Assembly: GCA_900541575.1 (NCBI GenBank)
Contig: UQKO01000035.1
Span: 1 to 26,908, forward strand
From: an uncultured Prevotella sp.
GTDB taxonomy: Bacteria; Bacteroidota; Bacteroidia; Bacteroidales; Bacteroidaceae
DNA: 26,908 bases
Direction: 5' to 3'
Shown: piece after piece, positions 6,979-16,026 of the stretch
Position numbering within the stretch: the first letter of the stretch is position 1
How the letters are laid out: each line of letters opens with the position of its first letter
The notes under the pieces: generated by a model
What the model was told of the DNA's origin: nothing
Database searches by the model: none
Seen by the model: only the letters and a program-made list of their open reading frames with translations
Made by a program: the position numbers and the translations under genes

Positions 6979-8382
6979 TTACTTATCATTCTTCTGCGTC
7001 ATATTGTACACGATATCCATGATTTGCTTGCCGAGAGCATCGGCTTCTTCCATGGTGTGTGCTTCTGAATATACGCGGATAATAGGTTCGGTGTTGCTCT
7101 TGCGAAGATGTACCCACTTATCAGCAAAGTCAATCTTCACACCATCGATATCGGTCACTTGCTCGTTCTTATAGAGCTCCTTAACCTTCTTCAGAATAGC
7201 AAAGATATCGGTTGTAGGATCGAGATCGATGCGGTTCTTTGCAATGTAGTATTGAGGCAGAGAGTCACGCAATTCGGTAGCACGCATGCCAGTCTTAGCC
7301 AAATAAGTCAATATCAAAGCAATACCTACCAATGCATCACGACCAGAGTGTGCAGCGGGATAAATCACGCCTCCATTGCCTTCACCACCAATCACGGCAC
7401 CAGTCTCTTTCATCTTGGTCACAACGTTCACCTCGCCCACGGCAGCAGCTGTATAGTTGCAGCCATACTTTTCGGTTACGTCGCGCAAGCCGCGGCTTGA
7501 AGAGAGATTGCTCACCGTAGGACCAGGAGTATGCTTCAGCACATAATCAGCGCAGGCTACAAGTGTATTTTCCTCACCAAACATGCTACCATCTTCACAG
7601 ACAAGAGCCAAACGGTCAACATCGGGATCGACTACGATACCCAAATCATGACGACCCTTACGAAGCAAGTTGCGGATTTCGCTGAGATTTTGCTTCAAAG
7701 GCTCTGGATTGTGTGCGAAATTACCTGTAGGCTCTGTATTCAAGCCTGTTACTTCTGTCACGCCGAGTTGTCCCAAAAGTTTCGGAATGATGATACCACC
7801 GACAGAGTTTACAGTATCGATAGCAACAGTGAAATGAGCGCGGCGGATAGCTTCGATATCTACGAGTTCGAGATCCTTTACAAGTTCGATATGACGCTGA
7901 TCATAGCTAAAGTTCTTGGTATAGCAGCCCAGACTATCAACGTCGGCAAATTCGAAGTTGCAGTTGTTGGCCAAACGCACTACTTCTGAAGCTTCTGCGG
8001 GCGGAAGAAATTCCCCTTTTTCATTGAGAAACTTCAGTGCGTTCCACTGACGAGGATTGTGGCTCGCAGTGATGATAATACCACCACAAGCGTGCTCCAT
8101 AGTAACAGCCAATTCGGTGGTCGGAGTAGAAGCTAATCCGATGTTAACTACATCGAAGCCCATACCCATGAGTGTGCCGCATACAACGTGGCTCACCATT
8201 TCGCCAGAGATACGTGCATCACGTCCTACAACGATTTTACGACGGAAAGAGCGGCTTACAACGTTTTCACGCAAAGCTGCAAATGCTGATACAGACTTGG
8301 CAATGTCTACGGGATTGAGCGTATCACCCGTACGGCCGCCGATTGTACCACGAAAACCTGAGATGGATTTAATCAGTGTCAT
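6979..8382 (-). CDS. glmM: Phosphoglucosamine mutase
   Basis: An alpha-D-phosphohexomutase that interconverts glucosamine-6-phosphate and glucosamine-1-phosphate, on the way to UDP-GlcNAc for peptidoglycan, lipid A and surface glycans; cytosolic. The phosphoserine loop is TASHNP (Ser107), the magnesium loop DPDVDR (D252, D254, D256), the sugar-binding loop GEGNGG (333-338) and the C-terminal phosphate-binding segment RKSNTEPIIRVYSEA. The 467-residue length fits this branch. A phosphoglucomutase or phosphomannomutase role cannot be excluded by motif alone, but the form without a long insert and the GGEGNGGVIYP segment favour GlmM. It has its own promoter and is followed by a large folded element. 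The product supplies the substrate of the nearby CapD-like enzyme. Confidence 0.87.
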   Translation of the reverse strand: MTLIKSISGFRGTIGGRTGDTLNPVDIAKSVSAFAALRENVVSRSFRRKIVVGRDARISGEMVSHVVCGTLMGMGFDVVNIGLASTPTTELAVTMEHACGGIIITASHNPRQWNALKFLNEKGEFLPPAEASEVVRLANNCNFEFADVDSLGCYTKNFSYDQRHIELVKDLELVDIEAIRRAHFTVAIDTVNSVGGIIIPKLLGQLGVTEVTGLNTEPTGNFAHNPEPLKQNLSEIRNLLRKGRHDLGIVVDPDVDRLALVCEDGSMFGEENTLVACADYVLKHTPGPTVSNLSSSRGLRDVTEKYGCNYTAAAVGEVNVVTKMKETGAVIGGEGNGGVIYPAAHSGRDALVGIALILTYLAKTGMRATELRDSLPQYYIAKNRIDLDPTTDIFAILKKVKELYKNEQVTDIDGVKIDFADKWVHLRKSNTEPIIRVYSEAHTMEEADALGKQIMDIVYNMTQKNDK

Positions 8383-8428
8383 AGTATCTTATAACCTTTT
8401 GATTTTTAGTATTGTTCTTTTGAAATAG

Positions 8429-8459
8429 CAAAGGTAGTGCAAATCGTACGCATACGAAA
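8429..8459 (-). promoter_or_regulatory. Bacteroidota-type promoter of glmM
   Basis: TACCTTTG (8436-8429) is a perfect TA-N2-TTTG -7 element. Twenty bases upstream is TTTC (8459-8456), a partial -33 TTTG. The start codon is about 47 bases downstream of the -7 element. Confidence 0.7.
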
Positions 8460-8560
8460 GTAATTTGCCATTTTTTTCACACATATTTTGTCTCATATGC
8501 ACATTTAGAGCGGGATTCTTCCCTCAGTGCTTACGAAATAAGTGCTAACTATGGATTTAT

Positions 8561-9451
8561 TCAATCAATAAATCGCTTAGTAAGTGGGGAGAATTCCTCA
8601 ATGCGACGATCGCGAAGGAAGGGCCACCAGCGGCGCACGTTCTCGCTTCGTTTGAGGTCTATTTCCACAACGGCATTTTCCTCGTCATTGACAGGACTGC
8701 GATGGAGCAATTCGCCCTGAGGCCCAGCTACGAAACTGCTTCCCCAGAAGTTAATACCACGTGTCTGTCCTGAAGGATCCTCTTCATGTCCCGTACGATT
8801 TACTGCGATTACGTGAAGTCCATTAGCTACGGCATGACCACGTTGTACGGTAGTCCAGGCTTCACGTTGGCGCTGCTGCTCTTCGGGCGTATCAGAACTC
8901 TCATAACCAATAGCAGTGGGATAGATTAGCAATTCTGCTCCTTGAAGTGCCATGAGGCGAGCCCCCTCGGGATACCACTGATCCCAACAAACTTGCACAC
9001 CTAGACGTCCCACCGAAGTATCGATGGGATGAAATCCGAGATCTCCTGGGGTGAAGTAGAATTTTTCATAATAGGCAGGATCATCAGGTATATGCATCTT
9101 ACGATATTTTCCTGCAATAGTTCCGTCGCATTCAAACACTACGGCTGTATTATGATAAAGACCTGCAGCACGACGTTCAAACAGGGAAGTGACGAGCACA
9201 ATGCCATACCTTCGAGCTATCGCACCATAGAAATCTGTAGAAGGACCAGGAATAGGTTCGGCAAGGTCGAAGTTGTCGGTATTCTCCACCTGGCAAAAAT
9301 AGAGCGAATTATGAAGTTCTTGAAGTACCACCAGTTGTGCGCCTTTTTGTGCTACATCGGCAATATTTGCTTCGAGTTTACGCTTATTTTCTTCCACTGA
9401 GGCCGAGCATGATTGCTGCACGATCCCCACTTTGAGTATGTTGCTATTCAT
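8561..9451 (-). CDS. aguB: N-carbamoylputrescine amidase
   Basis: A nitrilase-family enzyme that hydrolyses N-carbamoylputrescine to putrescine, ammonia and carbon dioxide. The Glu-Lys-Cys triad is visible: E45 in LQELH, K118 in YRKMHIPD and C155 in VQVCWDQWYPE. The GINFWGSSFV and RRWWPFLRDRR segments fit the AguB subfamily of nitrilases, and 296 residues is its usual size. It lies 65 bases downstream of agmatine deiminase on the same strand, so the two steps agmatine to N-carbamoylputrescine to putrescine are encoded together. No promoter element was seen in the gap, which suggests one transcript. The stop codon sits in a small AT-rich hairpin (8554-8574). Confidence 0.93.
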   Translation of the reverse strand: MNSNILKVGIVQQSCSASVEENKRKLEANIADVAQKGAQLVVLQELHNSLYFCQVENTDNFDLAEPIPGPSTDFYGAIARRYGIVLVTSLFERRAAGLYHNTAVVFECDGTIAGKYRKMHIPDDPAYYEKFYFTPGDLGFHPIDTSVGRLGVQVCWDQWYPEGARLMALQGAELLIYPTAIGYESSDTPEEQQRQREAWTTVQRGHAVANGLHVIAVNRTGHEEDPSGQTRGINFWGSSFVAGPQGELLHRSPVNDEENAVVEIDLKRSENVRRWWPFLRDRRIEEFSPLTKRFID

Positions 9452-9516
9452 TATTATGCTGTGTTAGGATGTTTCTTCTCTGAATTTAGGTATTTCTTCC
9501 CTAGCCACCCAAGAGG

Positions 9517-10671
9517 TTACTCCTCTTCTTTCCTATTAATCACCCCCTTAGGATACTGCATAGTAACGCAATGGAGCGAGCCATGCTGACGTATCAAAGC
9601 TCTACAATCAACGCCCACGATGTCGCGACCGGGGAACGCCTTACGCAACGTAGCGGCTGCTTCTTCGTCGTTTTCAGGCTGGGCATATGTAGGGTAAAGC
9701 ACAATCTCGTTCATCACCAGATAGTTGGCATAAGTAGCGGGAAGGCGCTCACCGCATTCCGTATCTACGATAGCATCGGGCATGGGTAAGGGGAGCAGAC
9801 GATAGGGCTTTCCATCAATCGTGCGAAAAGTCCGCAGTTGAGCTTCCATATCCTCGAGGGCTGCAAAATGCTCGTCTTCTAGATCGTGACACTTCACGTA
9901 GACTATGGTATCACCCGGACAGAGACGAGCCAAGGTGTCAATGTGAGAATCGGTATCGTCGCCCGCAAGATATCCATGGTCGAGCCAGAGAATGCGCTCC
10001 ACACCGAGCCGCTGCTTGAGCAACTCTTCTTTGTGCTCGCGATCAAGTTGTGAGTTGCGATTGGGATTGAGTAAACATTGTGAGGTGGTGAGCAAAGTTC
10101 CTTGTCCATCCACCTCGATGCTTCCCCCTTCAAGTTCAAAGTCAAGACAATCAACGTACTTACCATTTAGCACAGGATGTTCGCCCGCTACGAGCGAATG
10201 GTTAATTGCATTGTCGAGCGATGCCTCGAATTTTCCACCCCATCCATTGAAGCGAAAGTCGAGCAATTCAGGGCCATCAGTAGTCATTACCGTGAGAAAG
10301 CCATGATCGCGTGCCCACGTATCATTAGTGGGACATTCGTGATAGATGATATGATTGGCTGCGCGGCTCGGTAAGCGCTGATCTATGAGTTGCTTTACGG
10401 CTATCACATCGGGAGCCACAATGAGCAATGTCTCACGGGTAGCGATTTCGTAGGCTAGACGCAGATAACATTCCGTCACTTCAGCAAGCATTGGAGCCCA
10501 ATCTGTCTGAGCGTGAGGCCAAGTAAGCTGCACACCGCTTTGGAGCGCCCATTCGGGAGCTAAGGTGCGCGTCATTTGGAAGTGCGATTCTTCTGCTTCG
10601 CCGTTTCCCAGAAACATCTGCAAATTAAGGTCGCTTTGTGGCGACGCGGGGGGTAACGAGAATAGAGCCAT
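9517..10671 (-). CDS. aguA: Agmatine deiminase
   Basis: A guanidino-group-modifying enzyme (PAD_porph family) that deiminates agmatine to N-carbamoylputrescine. Key segments are WARDHG (D122), FNGWGGKF, LEGGSIEVDG, DDTDSHID (His243) and the nucleophile region GSLHC (Cys368), counted from the first Met. The frame allows a start at 10671, but Met33 at 10575 (MTRTLAPEWALQSGVQLTWPH) sits where homologues usually begin; the first 32 residues look unconserved, so the true protein may be about 352 residues. It is 65 bases upstream of aguB and 61 bases downstream of the 5'-nucleotidase gene, so all three may share a transcript. No arginine decarboxylase is in the window, so agmatine must be made elsewhere or imported. 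Confidence 0.92.
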   Translation of the reverse strand: MALFSLPPASPQSDLNLQMFLGNGEAEESHFQMTRTLAPEWALQSGVQLTWPHAQTDWAPMLAEVTECYLRLAYEIATRETLLIVAPDVIAVKQLIDQRLPSRAANHIIYHECPTNDTWARDHGFLTVMTTDGPELLDFRFNGWGGKFEASLDNAINHSLVAGEHPVLNGKYVDCLDFELEGGSIEVDGQGTLLTTSQCLLNPNRNSQLDREHKEELLKQRLGVERILWLDHGYLAGDDTDSHIDTLARLCPGDTIVYVKCHDLEDEHFAALEDMEAQLRTFRTIDGKPYRLLPLPMPDAIVDTECGERLPATYANYLVMNEIVLYPTYAQPENDEEAAATLRKAFPGRDIVGVDCRALIRQHGSLHCVTMQYPKGVINRKEEE

Positions 10672-10732
10672 GAGTGGGCCGTTATTATGAAGTTTTAGAT
10701 ATTATAGAAACAGACCATCGAGCCGCGATTAT

Positions 10733-12331
10733 TTATCGCAACACAGGTATTGTCTTCAAATAGTTTATAAAAGCATCGGTGGTGGCAGGCATACATTCGG
10801 CTTTTATTTCTTGCGCCTTGGGAAAGAACGATGGGCTATAACCATCGCCGCCATTGGTGATAAATTCATCAGCCACGACAATGCACGAAGTCTTTTCCTT
10901 TATCGATATACATTTTCCACGGGGCGAAACATACGTAAGAGCTACAACGTTTCCCTCACCATCCTTTTTCACCTTGAGGTTTCCTGTTTGGAGCCATCCA
11001 TAGGCTTTATTATGATTGCCAAACTGCACGAGATTCATCAATTGTTGTCCCGTAAAGTGATAGACCTTGAGCGCATTAGAAAAAGGAAGAGCCTCACCCA
11101 CATCGAGCACTGTAATTTTCCCTTTGGAAAATCCTGCACGTATACTACCAAAGTGACTACAGCCCACTATGAGCGCCTTATCCTTGAGATGAGCGACTTC
11201 ACGATAAGCCTCGGCATAGGCTTTACAGACCAATGTACCCACTTCGCTTTGGCGATATTTTTGATCGCGGTTGTGAGGCATATTATGCTCGGCCACGGTT
11301 AAAGGGGTACCGATGGGTGTTCCTCCTGCCGTATGAGTATGATTAAGCAAGGAATCAATTTGCGCTTGAAGGCGAGCGGGACCAGGTTCGAGATGAGCTT
11401 TCGGACTGACAGGAATGGAATGCGGTTCTACACGAGTAACTTGCATCGTGGTTGTATCGATAGTACAGAGCAACATGCTGATATAGTCGCCATGCCACTT
11501 GCCTTGAACCACAGGCATTTTGTTTTCGTTGATAAACCCACACACACGCTTATGGCTATGCGATGAGATAAATCCTTGCCAAAGACGCGATGTGATGCGA
11601 GCCAAGTTGCCCGCATCTTTGTCGTCCCATTGCGGTTGTCCTTCTGCATTGGTAATGGTTCCGTTGTGACTGAGAATGAGACGTAAATTAGCGTGCATTA
11701 CTTCCTCTCCCACTGGCAATGCAAGCACGGAATCGAGCACAGCGGGGTAGTCGCCATCAAACGAGAGACCTTTGAGTTTACGAATGCTCGCTTGCTGGGG
11801 AGTGGACGAAGCGATAAGTCCCACGAAAGCGATTTTAAAAGGTTTGCCGCCAGGGAGCATCAGTGTGGTGGTGGCTACAGGCTGAGCAAAAGGAGGAACA
11901 GCTCCCGTCTCCGTACTGCGCACGTTGGAACTTACATACGTAATATCCCAACCTTTGGGACGAAACGGTGAATGCCTCCACTTATCAGCAAGAGAGGTTT
12001 GTCCGTCGTCAAACTCATGATTACCTACGGAAGATATGCGTATGCCGAGATCGTTGAAAAGAACGGGAAGTAACACGCCATGGGTTGCATTGTAGAAATA
12101 GCTACCACCGAAGTTGTCGCCCGCCGAAACTGTGACGTTGTAGGGATATACGCGTTTCAGCGAATCGAGAGTTTGCCATAGGGAAGGTGCACCCACGATG
12201 CCTTTATCGTCATTACGTACGAAGGCACCATGAAAGTCGTTAATAGAGAACACGGCCACCTGCTGTTGAGCCCAAGTAGCAAGAGATATAGCGGTTAGGG
12301 CGAGAATAAGGGAGATGTGTTTGAAATGCAT
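10733..12331 (-). CDS. Secreted 5'-nucleotidase/2',3'-cyclic phosphodiesterase family protein
   Basis: A two-domain UshA-like phosphohydrolase of 532 residues with a signal peptide cleaved near Ala21, so probably periplasmic. The metallophosphatase domain shows NDFHG (D32, H34), GDN (71-73), GNHEFDDG (103-110), LSHNG and SHSHKR. In the last, Ser replaces the usual Gly of the GHxH motif. The C-terminal 5'-nucleotidase domain has QFGNHNKAYGWLQ and NGGDGYSPSF, which hold the substrate base. It likely releases nucleosides from extracellular nucleotides, but the exact substrate cannot be read off. A possible promoter lies just upstream (12340-12370), which would leave an almost leaderless mRNA. 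Confidence 0.85.
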   Translation of the reverse strand: MHFKHISLILALTAISLATWAQQQVAVFSINDFHGAFVRNDDKGIVGAPSLWQTLDSLKRVYPYNVTVSAGDNFGGSYFYNATHGVLLPVLFNDLGIRISSVGNHEFDDGQTSLADKWRHSPFRPKGWDITYVSSNVRSTETGAVPPFAQPVATTTLMLPGGKPFKIAFVGLIASSTPQQASIRKLKGLSFDGDYPAVLDSVLALPVGEEVMHANLRLILSHNGTITNAEGQPQWDDKDAGNLARITSRLWQGFISSHSHKRVCGFINENKMPVVQGKWHGDYISMLLCTIDTTTMQVTRVEPHSIPVSPKAHLEPGPARLQAQIDSLLNHTHTAGGTPIGTPLTVAEHNMPHNRDQKYRQSEVGTLVCKAYAEAYREVAHLKDKALIVGCSHFGSIRAGFSKGKITVLDVGEALPFSNALKVYHFTGQQLMNLVQFGNHNKAYGWLQTGNLKVKKDGEGNVVALTYVSPRGKCISIKEKTSCIVVADEFITNGGDGYSPSFFPKAQEIKAECMPATTDAFINYLKTIPVLR

Positions 12332-12339
12332 GTAATATG

Positions 12340-12370
12340 CGAATATACTTAGAGGTTAATTAATATGCAA
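12340..12370 (-). promoter_or_regulatory. Weak promoter candidate for the 5'-nucleotidase gene
   Basis: TTG (12370-12368), a 20-base spacer and TATATTCG (12347-12340), one mismatch from TA-N2-TTTG. It is so close to the ATG at 12331 that the leader would be only a few bases, so it may be coincidence. Confidence 0.35.
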
Positions 12371-12508
12371 TGAAGAGGATAAAGAAGGACGGTGCAGAAG
12401 ATGCTGAAGCAGAAATGCGTTACACTTATATCTTCGGGACAAGCCATGCTCTCGGCAAGAGAGACTTGAGGTCTGCCCACTGGTTATTTCCTCTCCAGCG
12501 CGTATGAG

Positions 12509-15397
12509 TTAGCTTCGACTCACATGCAATCCTTTTTCCGAAACTTCCATTTCCACAAAACGTGAATTTTGAGTGAGGGGCTTTTCAGTGAGCATGCGGC
12601 GAATGCGATGCGCGGCCTCGGGGTCTTTGGCTACCATGTACATAAATCCGCCACCACCTGCGCCGGGAAGCTTATAGCCATAGCAGAGATCGTCAACTCG
12701 GCGACAGAGGCTCTCTATTACGTCTGGATTGGTTCCTGCATCTAGCGCCTTATTCTGCTCCCAAGTGGTGCGAACCATCTGTCCGAATCGTTGCAAGTCG
12801 TTGCGTTGAAGCGTGTCAAACACCGTAAGAGCATGCTGCTTCATCGCATCAAGCAAGGAGAGGTGGCGCGTATTGTTAAGGAACATTCCTCTAACGATTT
12901 CGGCTAGGATGTTCTTAGCAGTTCGAGTCACTCCCGTATAGTAGAGCAAATGGCAGGCACGAGCTTCAGCATCGGTAAAGAGTGTATCAGGTAGCCAGCG
13001 CGCTACCGCATTTTGGTCGAAGCCCGCAGAGGTTTGTAAGAGTTTTACGCCTGGTAAAACTCCGCCATACTGATCTTGCCAGCCGCCTCCTGTGGTGAGA
13101 AGTTGTTCGAGCACAAGCGTACGATTGCACACCTCATTGCGATCCCAACCTAGCCCGCAGAAGTCGCTCAGTGCTGCTAGCACCGTAGCGGCCAGAATGC
13201 TACTTGTGCCAAGCCCAGATCCTGCGGGAATGGCCGCCAAGAGCGTGATTTCCATACCGCAGCCAAATGCTTCAAGTTGTTGACGGAGTGAACTGAACGT
13301 TTCCTCACCGAAACCTGGCAAGAAACCTGCTAGAGTAAGAGCTGCCTTAGGTATGGAAAAGGGAGACCCTACCTTATTATACTGACGCAATTCTTCGTAA
13401 GTTTCAATGCGTTCCATAGCACCGAGATCGATAGACCGGCAGATAATGAAGGGTTCTTTGCAAGGCTTCACATATACTTGCAAGGGAGGTTGCCCATTAA
13501 GATTGATAGCGAGATTCACCACATTTCCGCCCGAAATGAGACTATAGGGCGGAGTGTCTGTCCAGCCTCCAGCCACATCGATGCGAACACTACTTCTCCC
13601 CCACACTATCTGGTCGGCATAGGTGGTGCGATGAGGAGCACTGCGATGACGAAGTACATTTTCGGTTAGTCCATCACGCAGTAGGGAGAATGCCTCGGCA
13701 TCGTAGCGAGCAGCCGCCTCAGCATCAGTTGTGCGTAAGGCTTCAGAACGGAACATGGCATCGTGAATACGCGTCATAAGTGGTGCAGAGACGGGCAGAG
13801 ACTTGGGCAGGTCAAGGTCGAGCGTATGGTATTTCTCGGCCATATCTTTGAGGTTCACTTGATAAAAAACACTGCGCTGCCAATTGCGAGCTACAAGAGG
13901 GAGTGTCTGTCGCTGAAGTTCCTTACGCTGCGCAAAAAGTCGTGGCAGACTTGCCTGAACTGACAATTCATCGGCCGAGAGACGCGGTAACGAGCGCCAC
14001 AGCTCGGTCACCTCAGCACGGGGATTGTCGTCGACAAACCAATGAAGCAGCGTCTCGAGCTGCTGCAAATCATGACTTACGGGGAAGATTTGAGCAGCCT
14101 GCAAGTCGTCTGTATGGACTAGTTCTTCAGGACGAATGCCGCGAAGCGAAAGCCATTCTTCCATAGGGCGACCTAAATACTTTGTTTCAGAAGAACAGAC
14201 ATCACCACGAAAAGCATCAAAGAATCCGTAAGGGCGCAGTGCATAGTCTGCTGCCTGTCCCACAGGCACCACGTCCACACAAACTCCACTGCGCAACGTG
14301 ATTCGCCAATCATTACGCGGAACACCCGTAATAATGGCATGGTCGGCATAGTGCCAGCCTCGCCCCACATAGGAATTTTCTATCCACACATTGTTTGTCT
14401 CGAGCGTGGGACGACTCTCTAGAAGGGTGTTCTGCGTAAACACCGAGCTCTGCGGCTTCACCCCTTTTTGCAAGATATAACGTTGGTCCTTCACGAGATT
14501 CTGTATCTGCACGGAGGAGGTTATCATATCTTCGCCCGTGCCATAGTGGTAAAACTCTCCACCAGGGAGGGGAAGAATGGCCACGGAAAGATCCGACAAT
14601 AGCGAATCAGGCGACGAAGGATTCTCGCCCAATGCACATCCGAACTCGCTATAAAGGTCATAAGCCTGCGGAAGAGATAACGAATGCCCTGCAGGAGTGC
14701 AACGAGATGGAGCACAGGGAGCAGCCGCTGTCTTCTGCATGAGCCGTTTTACTGCCTTATCGCTAAGCAACCATACGCCAATGTCCATCAGCATGAGGTG
14801 AGTGGGCAATAATCGACCCTGCTCTTCGGTGGTAGGCTTTTGTAGCATAAAGTCGAGCTTCGTCGGAGTATTACGATTCATCACAAACACACCATGATGA
14901 GAAGATTGCGCAGGGTCAGCCCAAAGACCATAGCATACTACGTCGGCCTCGGGGATAGGCTGCAAGGCTTCTGTAGCACGTAACAACACATCGCCGCTTG
15001 CTATAAGCGTGCGCAGACTTTTTGGTGCCTTGCGCATAATGTTCTGATAGAGAGGCATCTGCAGGCTGAGAAGAGTCTGATCAATACATTGACCGCGCGT
15101 CCAGCGAAACACGGGAATGGGAGTGAGTACTTTGCCACTAGGAGCATAGGCGGGAAGTCGTCGACTCTGCCCGCCAGCGTGAAGCAAGATACGCTTTTCT
15201 TGAGCAAGCCATTCGTCGAAGTTGGCTTCGGGGGCCTCGTCGGCTTTTGCCGAAGCTAGGAGCCATGCAGTACCTCCTCCACTTCCGAGCTTCACGCCTG
15301 CAGGATCGGAGGTACAATAATATTCGTCTTGGCTCAACGCCGTGACTTTATGGAACACACCCACCACATTGGGGGGCAATGAGAGTAATTTCTTCAT
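12509..15397 (-). CDS. fkp: Bifunctional L-fucokinase/L-fucose-1-phosphate guanylyltransferase
   Basis: A salvage enzyme that makes GDP-L-fucose from L-fucose, ATP and GTP, allowing free host fucose to be put on capsule and glycoproteins. The N-terminal GDP-fucose pyrophosphorylase half carries GSGGGTAW and HAGGQSRRLPAYAPSGK (about 73-89). The C-terminal half is a GHMP kinase: GGWTDTPPYS, then AIPAGSGLGTSSI, and the late GAGGGGFMYMV loop. About 962 residues agrees with Fkp of Bacteroides. I chose ATG 15397 (MKKLLSLPP), which sits about 30 bases from a perfect -7 element; a second ATG five codons upstream (15412) is possible. The gene is monocistronic or leads into the 5'-nucleotidase gene 177 bases on. 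Confidence 0.95.
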   Translation of the reverse strand: MKKLLSLPPNVVGVFHKVTALSQDEYYCTSDPAGVKLGSGGGTAWLLASAKADEAPEANFDEWLAQEKRILLHAGGQSRRLPAYAPSGKVLTPIPVFRWTRGQCIDQTLLSLQMPLYQNIMRKAPKSLRTLIASGDVLLRATEALQPIPEADVVCYGLWADPAQSSHHGVFVMNRNTPTKLDFMLQKPTTEEQGRLLPTHLMLMDIGVWLLSDKAVKRLMQKTAAAPCAPSRCTPAGHSLSLPQAYDLYSEFGCALGENPSSPDSLLSDLSVAILPLPGGEFYHYGTGEDMITSSVQIQNLVKDQRYILQKGVKPQSSVFTQNTLLESRPTLETNNVWIENSYVGRGWHYADHAIITGVPRNDWRITLRSGVCVDVVPVGQAADYALRPYGFFDAFRGDVCSSETKYLGRPMEEWLSLRGIRPEELVHTDDLQAAQIFPVSHDLQQLETLLHWFVDDNPRAEVTELWRSLPRLSADELSVQASLPRLFAQRKELQRQTLPLVARNWQRSVFYQVNLKDMAEKYHTLDLDLPKSLPVSAPLMTRIHDAMFRSEALRTTDAEAAARYDAEAFSLLRDGLTENVLRHRSAPHRTTYADQIVWGRSSVRIDVAGGWTDTPPYSLISGGNVVNLAINLNGQPPLQVYVKPCKEPFIICRSIDLGAMERIETYEELRQYNKVGSPFSIPKAALTLAGFLPGFGEETFSSLRQQLEAFGCGMEITLLAAIPAGSGLGTSSILAATVLAALSDFCGLGWDRNEVCNRTLVLEQLLTTGGGWQDQYGGVLPGVKLLQTSAGFDQNAVARWLPDTLFTDAEARACHLLYYTGVTRTAKNILAEIVRGMFLNNTRHLSLLDAMKQHALTVFDTLQRNDLQRFGQMVRTTWEQNKALDAGTNPDVIESLCRRVDDLCYGYKLPGAGGGGFMYMVAKDPEAAHRIRRMLTEKPLTQNSRFVEMEVSEKGLHVSRS

Positions 15398-15426
15398 AGG
15401 AGCGGGGACCATTATTCCTTACTCTG

Positions 15427-15458
15427 CAAAGGTAAGGAGAAAAGGTGAGAGGGACAAA
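15427..15458 (-). promoter_or_regulatory. Bacteroidota-type promoter of fkp
   Basis: TTTG (15458-15455), a 20-base spacer and TACCTTTG (15434-15427) match the Bacteroidota consensus at every defined position. This is the best promoter in the window. The ATG at 15397 follows after 29 bases, giving a short leader. Confidence 0.82.
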
Positions 15459-15602
15459 GCGGCCTTGTTATTTTTTTAACCATGGGTTGCATAGAGTTTT
15501 TTCGTACAGACACTAATGGAAAGAGGCGTTCCTTCTCAAATAGTGGCTATTTTCTTTTCAAAGCATGCCTTACGTAAAACATGTTTCGACCTTATAGAAA
15601 GA

Positions 15603-15642
15603 CTTATCCCCTCTTACATCAATTTCTGCAAGAGGGGATAAG
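15603..15642. terminator. 13-bp hairpin between folD and fkp
   Basis: CTTATCCCCTCTT (15603-15615) pairs perfectly with AAGAGGGGATAAG (15630-15642) around a 14-base loop. It lies about 385 bases past folD and 145 bases upstream of the fkp promoter, so it could end read-through towards fkp or the transcript of an unrecognised small gene. No long U-tract is present. Confidence 0.5.
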
Positions 15643-16026
15643 CATGCTAGCAAAAGTGCAAACAAAGTGTAGGCACTTGTGCTCATAATTCTTTGATTAT
15701 CAGAGATAGTCTAAAAAAATGCAAGCGAAGAAAGATTATCTCGCAAAATACGATGAAAAAGCGCAAGCGCATACGCATGAGAGATACAGAAAAAGAACGA
15801 CTTGTACACACTTTTTGCTCTGTACTTTGCGGGAGTTTACTTTTGAGGAGATTATGACAACGACCTTTTTTTGCCAACACTTCGAAGCGAGGCTTTTTGA
15901 GCAGATCACTGGACAATACTCAAGATAGCAATCCATCATCACGTAATCACAATTCCCCGTTCGTTATTTCCACTTTACTTTCTGTTCTACCTTTCCTTCG
16001 TGGGCAAGGTGGAGTGAACGAATGCG

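Larger units (their letters stand above)
15398..16026. other. Intergenic region between folD and fkp
   Basis: About 630 bases without a credible gene. Three overlapping frames of 68-77 codons (15683-15942, both strands) give translations with no recognisable feature. The stretch holds the fkp promoter (15427-15458), a strong hairpin (15603-15642), a weaker one with AAGTGC/GCACTT arms (about 15655-15680), and an imperfect inverted repeat straight after the folD stop (15960-16022). A small RNA is possible but nothing shows it directly. Confidence 0.5.

Noticed and set aside
8554..8574. GATTTATT/AATAAATC hairpin over the aguB stop codon as a terminator.
   Set aside because: The stem is entirely weak pairs, includes the coding end and has no U-tract. 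It is probably chance in AT-rich sequence.
15683..15942. Three overlapping frames of 68-77 codons between folD and fkp.
   Set aside because: They lie on both strands over the same bases, with no promoter of the expected type and no family resemblance.
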